Below the pieces are notes generated by a model. It was not told the origin of the DNA and searched no databases. It was given only the letters and a program-made list of their open reading frames with translations. A stretch of DNA of 13,197 nt from Flavobacterium psychrophilum. GTDB taxonomy: Bacteria; Bacteroidota; Bacteroidia; Flavobacteriales; Flavobacteriaceae. A program made the translations under genes and the position numbers. Every line of letters starts with the position of its first letter. Position 1 is the first letter of the stretch. Shown here in pieces: positions 1 to 5,344 of the stretch. The DNA is taken from assembly GCA_945897545.1 (NCBI GenBank), contig CAMDGJ010000060.1, positions 1 through 13,197 of the forward strand, read 5' to 3'.

Positions 1-702
1 ATTGACCTCAACAAATTTCTGGTCCGGATGTTTTCTGCCTCCTTTTGGCGGAACATTGACAACCGTTCCCTCCAATAATTTTAACAATGCCTGTTGAACA
101 CCTTCTCCAGAAACATCACGAGTAATAGATGGATTGTCGCTTTTTCGGGCTATTTTATCAATTTCGTCAATGAAAACGATACCTCTTTCAGCTTTGGTAA
201 CATCATAATCGGCGGCTTGTAAAAGACGAGTCAAAATACTTTCTACATCTTCTCCCACATAACCTGCTTCTGTCAATACAGTTGCGTCAACAATAGCCAA
301 TGGAACGTCGAGCATTTTGGCGATAGTTTTAGCAACCAAAGTTTTTCCTGTTCCGGTTTGACCCACCATAATGATATTGCTTTTTTCAATCTCGACATCA
401 TCGTGCAGTTCTTGTTGCATCAAACGTTTGTAATGATTGTAAACTGCTACAGCCATCACTTTTTTGGTTTGATCTTGACCGATAACATATTGATCTAGAA
501 AAGCTCTTATTTCTTTAGGTTTTTTCAACATCAAATCAACAGGTAACTTTAACTTGCCGCTTGATTTTATTTCTTCTAAAACAATTCCGTGAGCTTGCTC
601 AATACATTTATCACAAATGTGCGCATCGATTCCAGCAATCAATAAATTGGTTTCCGGCTTTTTTCTTCCACAGAACGAGCATTCTAATCTTGGTTTTGAC
701 AT
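1..702 (-). CDS. clpX: ClpX, ATP-dependent unfoldase of the ClpXP protease (N-terminal part, cut by window edge)
   Basis: ClpX is the AAA+ hexamer that recognises tagged proteins, unfolds them and feeds them into ClpP in the cytoplasm. The first 234 residues are present; the rest lies beyond position 1. Visible features are the N-terminal zinc-binding domain with Cys8, Cys11, Cys30 and Cys33 as two CxxC pairs, Walker A GQTGTGKT at 114-121, the substrate-gripping pore loop GYVG at 147-150, Walker B IVFIDEID at 175-182, and the RKH pore-entrance motif at 223-225. The order and spacing match the family. The start is the ATG at 702, which places the zinc domain where it should be. The gene follows clpP on the same strand after 78 bp, the usual clpP-clpX order, and is probably co-transcribed with it. 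That spacer is filled by heptamer repeats. Nothing suggests a defect. Confidence 0.97.
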   Translation of the reverse strand, partial: MSKPRLECSFCGRKKPETNLLIAGIDAHICDKCIEQAHGIVLEEIKSSGKLKLPVDLMLKKPKEIRAFLDQYVIGQDQTKKVMAVAVYNHYKRLMQQELHDDVEIEKSNIIMVGQTGTGKTLVAKTIAKMLDVPLAIVDATVLTEAGYVGEDVESILTRLLQAADYDVTKAERGIVFIDEIDKIARKSDNPSITRDVSGEGVQQALLKLLEGTVVNVPPKGGRKHPDQKFVEVN

Positions 703-709
703 TTTTTTA

Positions 710-744
710 GATTGCAGATTTTAGATTTCAGATTTCAGATTGCA
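710..744. repeat. Five tandem 7-bp repeats (GATTNNA) between clpP and clpX
   Basis: Five perfectly phased heptamers run through this stretch: GATTGCA, GATTTTA, GATTTCA, GATTTCA, GATTGCA. They begin 8 bp before the clpX start codon, so they form its leader. Two further units in opposite orientation (TGAAATC, TGAAACC) lie at 756-769 and can fold back on this array. The 7-bp period is unrelated to codons, and no reading frame crosses the spacer. Confidence 0.85.
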
Positions 745-767
745 AAAAAGCAGACTGAAATCTGAAA
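726..767. repeat. Inverted repeat (16 of 18 bp) with A6 loop in the clpP-clpX spacer
   Basis: Positions 726-743 and 750-767 are reverse complements at 16 of 18 positions, with 13 consecutive matches, separated by six A (six U in the clpP-clpX transcript). The stem is AT-rich and no T-tract follows it on either strand, so it is not a typical intrinsic terminator. It could be an RNA processing or stability element between the two Clp genes; that role is inferred. Confidence 0.7.
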
Positions 768-780
768 CCTGTTGTCTAAT

Positions 781-1455
781 TTAACTTCTTCTTAGCACTT
801 CATCAATCATACCATATTCTTTTGCTTCATCAGAAATCATCCAATAATCGCGCTCGCTGTCTTTGTGCACTTTATCGAAAGTTTGTCCTGAATGACTCGA
901 AATAATTTGATATAATTCGTCTTTTAATTTCAACATTTCACGTAAGTTGATTTCCATATCCGTCGCAACACCTTGTGCTCCGCCTGATGGCTGATGAATC
1001 ATTACTCTTGAATGTGGCAATGCCGAACGCTTTCCTGCTGCTCCTGCGCACAACAAAACAGCTCCCATCGAAGCAGCCATTCCTGTGCAAATAGTTGCTA
1101 CGTCTGGTTTGATGTATTGCATTGTATCATAAATTCCTAAACCTGCATAAACGCTACCGCCAGGCGAATTTAAGTAAATCTGAATATCTTTGGAAGCATC
1201 AGCGCTTTCAAGAAAAAGTAACTGTGCTTGGACTATATTTGCAATTTGGTCATCAATACCTGTTCCCAAGAAAATAATCCGATCCATCATCAATCTCGAA
1301 AAAACATCCAATTGAGAAACGTTCAACTGGCGTTCTTCAATGATGTAAGGAGTCATATTTGTCGGATTCATTGCCGCTACGATTTTGTCATAGTACATAG
1401 CATTCACACCTTGGTGTTTTGTAGCAAATTTTTTAAATTCTTTACCGTAATTCAT
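781..1455 (-). CDS. clpP: ClpP, proteolytic subunit of the ClpXP/ClpP serine protease
   Basis: ClpP forms a double heptameric chamber in the cytoplasm and cuts polypeptides delivered by ClpX. The 224-aa protein has the full catalytic triad: Ser129 in GMAASMG, His154 in RVMIHQPSGG and Asp203 in ERD. It also has the substrate-strand motif NSPGGSV at 96-102 and the handle region leading to YGMIDEVL. About 35 N-terminal residues precede the conserved TPYIIEE segment, longer than the processed E. coli enzyme, so a propeptide or a shorter start at Met20 or Met29 is possible. The ATG at 1455 was kept because the open frame begins there. The leader directly before it is a set of octamer repeats. The gene sits between tig and clpX, the classic tig-clpP-clpX cluster, with a terminator-like hairpin separating it from tig. 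Confidence 0.96.
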   Translation of the reverse strand: MNYGKEFKKFATKHQGVNAMYYDKIVAAMNPTNMTPYIIEERQLNVSQLDVFSRLMMDRIIFLGTGIDDQIANIVQAQLLFLESADASKDIQIYLNSPGGSVYAGLGIYDTMQYIKPDVATICTGMAASMGAVLLCAGAAGKRSALPHSRVMIHQPSGGAQGVATDMEINLREMLKLKDELYQIISSHSGQTFDKVHKDSERDYWMISDEAKEYGMIDEVLRRS

Positions 1456-1456
1456 A

Positions 1457-1511
1457 GTTTAAAAGTTTAAAAGTTGAGCGTTTAAGAGTTTAAGAGTTTA
1501 AAGGTTTAAAA
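1457..1511. repeat. Seven tandem ~8-bp repeats (GTTTAARR) directly upstream of clpP
   Basis: Reading the plus strand, the units are GTTTAAAA twice, a decayed GTTGAGC, GTTTAAGA twice, GTTTAAAG and GTTTAAAA. The array ends one base from the clpP start codon, so in the clpP transcript it is the immediate leader where the ribosome must bind. Copy number could change by slippage, which would alter leader length; this is inferred. Confidence 0.85.
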
Positions 1512-1540
1512 TTGTTCTGCCAAAAAACGTAAACTATTTA

Positions 1541-1573
1541 AACAAAAGGGCTTCAAAATATATTTTGAAGCCC
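1541..1573 (-). terminator. Rho-independent-type terminator downstream of tig
   Basis: A perfect palindrome with 13-bp arms (GGGCTTCAAAATA and its complement, 1548-1573) has a GC-rich base. On the minus strand it is followed by TTTTGTTTAAA, a T-rich tail. It lies 128 bp after the tig stop and 92 bp before the clpP start, so it should end or reduce read-through from tig into clpP. The long AT-rich top of the stem would leave a small ATAT-type loop. Confidence 0.75.
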
Positions 1574-1580
1574 AAATATA
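1573..1580 (-). promoter_or_regulatory. Candidate clpP -7 box (TATATTTG)
   Basis: On the minus strand TATATTTG fits the Bacteroidota consensus TAnnTTTG exactly and lies 118 bp upstream of clpP. No TTG is found at the expected 17-23 bp upstream, so support is partial. Transcription from it would begin inside the first arm of the adjacent terminator hairpin. Confidence 0.35.
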
Positions 1581-1664
1581 ACTATTTTTTATTTTTTAGG
1601 CTCTAAAATCAAATCATAAAGTTATTGTAAATTTTGTATCAATCGAACTCTATATTCTAACTTC

Positions 1665-1684
1665 CCTGCAGGCAGGCAGGCAGG
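1665..1684. repeat. Short GC-rich CAGG tandem repeat downstream of tig
   Basis: Four perfect CAGG copies (1669-1684) overlap the palindrome CCTGCAGG (1665-1672). The patch is strongly GC-rich inside an AT-rich intergenic region, 17 bp past the tig stop codon. It resembles a dispersed short repeat or a fragment of one, but a single copy in this window cannot prove that. Confidence 0.6.
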
Positions 1685-1701
1685 TAGCCGCTAACTTTAA
1701 T

Positions 1702-3027
1702 TTATTCCCCGTAAGATGCAGCAATAAATTCGTCGTAAGTTACTTCTTTTGTAGTTGGATTTGCTTTTTCTTTGAACAACTCCAATAGTTTTTCAGCAAC
1801 CACTTGATCAGACAGTCTTTTTACTTCTTCTTGGTTTGATAAAACCCTTGCCACAATTCCTTGAACTTCTTCATCCGTAGGATTTGTTTGTCCGAACTGC
1901 GCCATTTGTTGACGTATATTTTTTGTTGTGAATGATTTCAAATCTTCGAATGTGATTTTTATATCACTCTGAGCCATTGCTCTACCTTCGATTAATTGAA
2001 AACGCAGACCTTTTTCAGACCTTGCATATTCTACTTCAGCTTCAGCTGGAGATAATTTTTTCTCTCCTACAGTTTGCAACCATTTTTTAAGAAACTCAGA
2101 AGGCAAATCAAATTTCGTGTTTTCAATCAAAAACTCGGTTACATCACCCAATAATTTTTGGTCTGCTTGTTGAGCAAATTGCGTTTCTGCATCTTCCTTG
2201 ATTTTTGCTTTCAACTCTTCTAACGAAGCAACATTTCCTGGTCCAAAAAGTTTATCAAACAATTCTTGGTTCAATTCAGCTATTTCAGCAAGGTTGATTG
2301 CTTCGATAGAGAAATCTACATCAACTTCTAAACCATGGACATTATCGTGACCTACTTTCAAATAATCCATCAATTGATGATCGTCTTCGAATAAACCTTT
2401 TGTATTTAAAGTCACTACATCGCCTACTTTTTTACCGATGAATTTATCGGCAATAGCTTGATCTTTAAAAATAGATAAAGAAATTGTCGTTGCATTATTG
2501 ATTCCTTCTGCTTCATTTGTGAAAGTTCCAGTAATATCTGAACCAGCTTCAACAACTTCTTGTGGAACCGGAGTGCCAAATTGTTTTTGAATTCTGGCTA
2601 TTTGACCTTCAATCATTTTATCATCGGCAGTAACGATATATTTAACAATATTGTTTTCAGCTTCAAGATCCAACTCAAAATCAGGAACCAAACCAATTTC
2701 ATATTCAAAAACCAATTCTTCAATATCCCACGAAAAGCTTTCATTTATTTTGGCAATAGGCGTTCCAAGAAGATTTAATCTTTCCGATTGCACAAAACGC
2801 TCTAAAGCTAAATCTACTACTTTTTGAACTTCTTCTACTTTTATAGCTTTACCATATTGTTTTTCAACAAGATCTTTTGGCACAGCTCCTTTTCGAAACC
2901 CTTTTACGGTTGCCAAAGGCATTTTTTCATTTATTCTTTTTGCTACTTGACCTTTGTAATCCATGTGAACTACTGTCATCACAATTGTTTCGTTTACGGC
3001 GTCTAATGCTACTCTTTTAATATCCAT
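1702..3027 (-). CDS. tig: Trigger factor, ribosome-bound chaperone
   Basis: Trigger factor binds at the ribosome exit tunnel and shelters nascent chains. The 441-aa length is close to the family's usual 430-450. The ribosome-docking signature GFRKGAVP is at 43-50 in the N-terminal domain. A middle domain at roughly 160-245 sits where the FKBP-like prolyl isomerase lies but looks divergent, so isomerase activity is uncertain. A long helical C-terminal arm follows (about 255-441, with the charged helix LEELKAKIKEDAETQFAQQ). The start ATG at 3027 puts the docking motif at its normal place. It is the first gene of the tig-clpP-clpX group, which pairs folding of new proteins with disposal of failed ones. 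A good promoter candidate lies 35-65 bp upstream, overlapping a hairpin. Confidence 0.95.
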   Translation of the reverse strand: MDIKRVALDAVNETIVMTVVHMDYKGQVAKRINEKMPLATVKGFRKGAVPKDLVEKQYGKAIKVEEVQKVVDLALERFVQSERLNLLGTPIAKINESFSWDIEELVFEYEIGLVPDFELDLEAENNIVKYIVTADDKMIEGQIARIQKQFGTPVPQEVVEAGSDITGTFTNEAEGINNATTISLSIFKDQAIADKFIGKKVGDVVTLNTKGLFEDDHQLMDYLKVGHDNVHGLEVDVDFSIEAINLAEIAELNQELFDKLFGPGNVASLEELKAKIKEDAETQFAQQADQKLLGDVTEFLIENTKFDLPSEFLKKWLQTVGEKKLSPAEAEVEYARSEKGLRFQLIEGRAMAQSDIKITFEDLKSFTTKNIRQQMAQFGQTNPTDEEVQGIVARVLSNQEEVKRLSDQVVAEKLLELFKEKANPTTKEVTYDEFIAASYGE

Positions 3028-3053
3028 TTCTGTCTTTAATTTACGTAATAAAA

Positions 3054-3088
3054 TTGGGTTGCAAATTTATAAAATTTTTGCAACCCAA
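3054..3088 (-). terminator. Hairpin between the small membrane protein gene and tig, probable terminator
   Basis: A perfect 12-bp inverted repeat (TTGGGTTGCAAA and its complement; arms 3054-3065 and 3077-3088) encloses an 11-nt AT loop. On the minus strand TTTTATTA follows, a modest T-tract. It would end transcripts of the upstream membrane-protein gene (stop codon at 3159). It ends only 26 bp before the tig start, so tig must initiate inside or just ahead of it, or the hairpin acts in the tig leader. Confidence 0.6.
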
Positions 3089-3092
3089 ACAA
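3062..3092 (-). promoter_or_regulatory. Promoter candidate for tig (TTG - 20 bp - TAAATTTG)
   Basis: On the minus strand TTG (3090-3092) is followed after 20 bp by TAAATTTG (3062-3069), an exact match to the Bacteroidota TTG/TAnnTTTG promoter pattern. The predicted RNA start is near 3055-3057, giving a leader of about 30 nt. The -7 box overlaps the loop and last arm of the hairpin at 3054-3088. Confidence 0.55.
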
Positions 3093-3158
3093 GTTTTTAA
3101 CCCCTAACCTTCGGGATTGAACTTCTGTATGTTATTTGATTGTAATTAAAAAACTAAT

Positions 3159-3503
3159 TTATTTATCGTCTCCTATAATTTTATAGGCAATAGATTGACA
3201 AACAGAGAGAATTACACTAAAAATTAATGCCGTCCAAAATGAATCTACGCTAAAACCTCCAACGATATTAGTACATAACAAGATAATTATGGCGTTGATT
3301 ACCAGTAGAAACAAGCCTAAGGTTACTATTGTAAAAGGTAAAGTTAATAATACAAATATTGGTTTTATAAAAAGATTGAGTAATCCCAAAACTACTGCAA
3401 TCAGCAACGCAGTAACAAAGTCAGCGACATGAACGCCATTCATAAAATGGGCAATTAGCAAAACCAAAACCGAGGTAACACAAATCTTGAATACTAGTTT
3501 CAT
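3159..3503 (-). CDS. Small YvlD/phage-holin-4-type integral membrane protein
   Basis: This is a hydrophobic protein of 114 aa from the chosen start. It appears to have four membrane helices: LVFKICVTSVLVLLIAHFM at the N-terminus, a second around ALLIAVVLGLLNLF, a third around LGLFLLVINAIIILL, and a last around WTALIFSVILSVCQSIAY. The segment LLNLFIKPI followed by LPFTIVTLGLFLLVINA is characteristic of the YvlD family (labelled phage holin family 4 or DUF360). These are ordinary chromosomal inner-membrane proteins of unknown function; the holin name is not evidence of a phage, and no phage gene is nearby. I chose ATG 3503 because family members begin just before the first helix; ATG 3542 would add 13 polar residues. 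It lies between tig and the hydrolase on the same strand. Confidence 0.8.
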   Translation of the reverse strand: MKLVFKICVTSVLVLLIAHFMNGVHVADFVTALLIAVVLGLLNLFIKPIFVLLTLPFTIVTLGLFLLVINAIIILLCTNIVGGFSVDSFWTALIFSVILSVCQSIAYKIIGDDK

Positions 3504-3522
3504 ATATTGATATTTATTGTTT

Positions 3523-3660
3523 TTAAATAATGATGCCTTCATGCCAAGGCGCAGATGCAGTTACATTGCGTGCTACCTCACTCAAGTCGATGAACATCAT
3601 TGGCGTTTGACACCAATTTTCGGCAATTCTTATTTCAACACTCTTGTAATTCAAAAGTAA
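3523..3660. other. Short GC-richer interval, open on both strands, between hydrolase and membrane-protein genes
   Basis: This gap is visibly richer in G and C than the other spacers. On the plus strand an ATG at 3541 opens a 39-codon frame ending with TAA at 3658-3660. On the minus strand a frame without stop enters from inside the hydrolase 3' end and runs to a TAA at 3523-3525, with ATGs at 3600 and 3597 (product end FIDLSEVARNVTASAPWHE). I recognise neither. A decayed gene fragment, a small protein or a structured RNA are all possible. Confidence 0.3.
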
Positions 3661-3665
3661 AATAA

Positions 3666-4466
3666 TTATTTTAAAAACAAACTCGAAATTTCATAAAACA
3701 TTTTCGGGTTTTCGGCATGTAGCCAATGCCCAACATCGGGAATAGTTTCGATTCTGGAATTCGGAAAAAGCTTATGTATGTTTTGAAAATCGTCGTCTAC
3801 AATATAATTAGAATTTCCACCTCGGATAAAAAGTGTCGGTTTTATAAAAACGCAATTCTCGGGCAATGGCTTACCAATCTCCTCGATTTTTAGATTAAAA
3901 ACAGCCAAATTAAATCGGAATGCTAATTGTCCCGGTTCGATCCAATACAGGCTTTTGAGCAAGAATTGTCTGGTTCCAAAATCAGTTATGAATTGAGATA
4001 GGATTGCTTCCACCTCAGTTCTGCTTGGTTTTTTGGAGAAGTCAACTGCATTCAATCCCGCTAAAATAGTTTGATGGTGTTGCGGATAAAATTTTGGACC
4101 AATGTCCGCAATAATTAATTTTTCAATTATTTCAGGATATGTTGCAGCAAAAAGCATGGCCGTTTTTCCACCCATAGAATGGCCAATGATGTTGACTTTT
4201 TCGAGATTATTGGCTTTGCAATAGTCATAAACATCTTGCACCATAATATCATAACTGAATTCATGCGAGTGAAAACTCTTGCCGTGGTTGCGCAAATCCA
4301 GTAAATGAACTTGAAATCCTGCAGTGGCGAATTGCGTACCGATAGTCTTCCAATTATCTGACATTCCCAGAAATCCGTGAAGAATAAGAAGCCCCCTAAC
4401 CCCCGAAGAGGGAATTGCTGACTCAGCAAGAATTAAGCTGTGAACTATTGTTTGAAATGATGACAT
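3666..4466 (-). CDS. Alpha/beta hydrolase, YbfF-type esterase
   Basis: This is a cytoplasmic hydrolase of 266 aa with the full fold signature: oxyanion-hole motif HGFLG at 30-34, LDLRNHGKS at 56-64, nucleophile elbow GHSMGG with Ser97, Asp121 in ADIGPK as the probable acid (the position used in YbfF), and His247 in GHWLH. The family cleaves small acyl esters or thioesters; the substrate is unknown. The odd feature is residues about 18-25, IPSSGVRG. They are encoded entirely by a GC-rich 25-bp repeat (4392-4416) and push the usual start of the sheet (LLILHG) further from the N-terminus than I expect for this family. The repeat is in frame and the catalytic residues are intact, so the protein is probably active. 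It follows pdxJ after 46 bp and is probably co-transcribed with it. Confidence 0.88.
   Translation of the reverse strand: MSSFQTIVHSLILAESAIPSSGVRGLLILHGFLGMSDNWKTIGTQFATAGFQVHLLDLRNHGKSFHSHEFSYDIMVQDVYDYCKANNLEKVNIIGHSMGGKTAMLFAATYPEIIEKLIIADIGPKFYPQHHQTILAGLNAVDFSKKPSRTEVEAILSQFITDFGTRQFLLKSLYWIEPGQLAFRFNLAVFNLKIEEIGKPLPENCVFIKPTLFIRGGNSNYIVDDDFQNIHKLFPNSRIETIPDVGHWLHAENPKMFYEISSLFLK
4392..4416 (-). repeat. 25-bp GC-rich repeat, copy A, inside the hydrolase gene
   Basis: On the minus strand this copy begins AATTCCCTCTTCGGGGG and ends TTAGGGGG. It matches copy B (4496-4520) at 24 of 25 positions in inverted orientation. It is read in frame in the hydrolase as residues about 18-25. In RNA it can also form a local five-pair hairpin closed by a UUCG tetraloop. 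The composition is far from the surrounding AT-rich coding sequence. Confidence 0.9.
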
Positions 4467-4495
4467 AAAATTTGCACGATAATAATAAAATACTG

Positions 4496-4520
4496 AATTC
4501 CCCCTTCGGGGGTTAGGGGG
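4496..4520 (+). repeat. 25-bp GC-rich repeat, copy B, at the 3' end of pdxJ
   Basis: On the plus strand this copy begins AATTCCCCCTTCGGGGG and ends TTAGGGGG. The pdxJ stop codon (4513-4515) and final proline codon lie within it, so the repeat defines the end of that protein. Its CCCCC/GGGGG core can fold into a small hairpin, but no T-tract follows on the minus strand. It is the inverted partner of copy A, 79 bp away. Confidence 0.9.
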
Positions 4521-5232
4521 TTAATTTTCGTAAATACATATTGACCACATTGTCCAATCCAAGGTAAATGGCTTCGGAAATGAGTGCATGACCAATAGAA
4601 ACTTCAAGCAAACCGGGAATGTTTTGCTTGAAAAATTGAATGTTGTCCAGACTCAAATCGTGTCCAGCATTGATTCCCAAGTCTAATTCGTTTGCCAAAA
4701 TGGCCGATTTTGTGTAAGGATCAATTCCGTTTTTGTTGCCTAAACTGTATTCGTGCGCAAAAGCTTCGGTATATAGCTCGATTCTTTCGGTTCCAACGAT
4801 CTTTGCGCCTTCAATCATTTCGAGGACTGGATCGACAAAAATAGAAGTCCTGATACCGTTTCGTTGAAATTCCTGAACAATTTCAGTTAGAAAATCCTTG
4901 TGCTTAACCGTATCCCAACCAGCATTTGATGTTAAATTATCATTTGCATCAGGAACCAATGTAACTTGTGTTGGTTTTGTTTCTAAAACTAAATCTATAA
5001 ACGACTGTTCTAAAGGATTTCCTTCGATATTATATTCAGTATACACTACTGATTTCAAATCTCTGGCATCTTGATATCGAATGTGGCGCTCATCTGGACG
5101 GGGGTGAATCGTGATTCCTTGGCCACCAAATTTCTGAATATCGGCGGCTACTTTTAATAAATCAGGAACATTTCCGCCACGAGCGTTGCGCAAAGTTGCT
5201 ATTTTGTTAATATTTACACTTAACTTTGTCAT
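4513..5232 (-). CDS. pdxJ: Pyridoxine 5'-phosphate synthase
   Basis: PdxJ condenses 1-deoxy-D-xylulose 5-phosphate with 3-amino-2-oxopropyl phosphate to give pyridoxine 5'-phosphate, the ring-closing step of DXP-dependent vitamin B6 synthesis, in the cytoplasm. The 239-aa length is normal. Visible motifs are VNINKIATLRNARGG at 6-20, ITIHPRPDERHIR at 40-52 with the histidines of the active site, TLVPD at 91-95, NAGHDLS at 188-194 and the phosphate-binding IGHALISEAIYLGL at 213-226. It is a single-domain TIM barrel. The gene is divergent from the CBS-nadK operon across 112 bp and precedes the hydrolase. The last codons and stop come from a GC-rich repeat (copy B), so the extreme C-terminus (LTP) is probably not ancestral. 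Confidence 0.95.
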   Translation of the reverse strand: MTKLSVNINKIATLRNARGGNVPDLLKVAADIQKFGGQGITIHPRPDERHIRYQDARDLKSVVYTEYNIEGNPLEQSFIDLVLETKPTQVTLVPDANDNLTSNAGWDTVKHKDFLTEIVQEFQRNGIRTSIFVDPVLEMIEGAKIVGTERIELYTEAFAHEYSLGNKNGIDPYTKSAILANELDLGINAGHDLSLDNIQFFKQNIPGLLEVSIGHALISEAIYLGLDNVVNMYLRKLTP

Positions 5233-5256
5233 TGGAATACTTTTTGAGGATATTTA

Positions 5257-5274
5257 TTGCATTTTGAAATGCAA
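5257..5274. promoter_or_regulatory. 18-bp palindrome in the pdxJ/CBS divergent promoter region
   Basis: TTGCATTT and AAATGCAA flank a 2-bp centre, giving perfect 8-bp half-sites. The palindrome lies 25-42 bp upstream of pdxJ and overlaps the candidate pdxJ -7 box by three bases, where a repressor or activator dimer could bind. With so short a centre it is more likely a DNA-binding site than an RNA hairpin. No regulator is identified. Confidence 0.5.
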
Positions 5275-5279
5275 AAATA
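5272..5279 (-). promoter_or_regulatory. Candidate pdxJ -7 box (TATTTTTG)
   Basis: On the minus strand TATTTTTG matches TAnnTTTG exactly, 40 bp before the pdxJ start. I see no TTG at the expected distance upstream, so only half of the promoter pattern is present. Confidence 0.4.
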
Positions 5280-5291
5280 CAAAGTAAAAAC

Positions 5292-5322
5292 TTGCTGTTA
5301 TTGCATAATTTTGATTATTTTG
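5292..5322 (+). promoter_or_regulatory. Candidate promoter for the CBS-nadK operon
   Basis: TTG at 5292-5294 is followed after 20 bp by TTATTTTG (5315-5322), one mismatch from TAnnTTTG and 22 bp before the CBS gene start. An exact TAATTTTG also occurs at 5306-5313 but only 11 bp from that TTG. Either could be the -7 element. Confidence 0.4.
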
Positions 5323-5344
5323 CATCAAATATATTAGGTTAATT

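Noticed and set aside
726..767. Intrinsic terminator between clpP and clpX
   Set aside because: The stem is AT-rich and no T-tract follows on either strand. The genes are normally co-transcribed.
1457..1511. CRISPR-like array upstream of clpP
   Set aside because: Units are 7-8 bp and directly adjacent, with no spacers and no cas genes.
3159..3542. Prophage suggested by the holin-type name
   Set aside because: YvlD/holin-4 proteins are common chromosomal membrane proteins. No phage structural, lysis, integrase or attachment site is present.
4127..4429. Alternative 100-codon minus-strand frame inside the hydrolase gene
   Set aside because: It is a shadow of the hydrolase in another frame; the main frame has the complete catalytic motifs on both sides.
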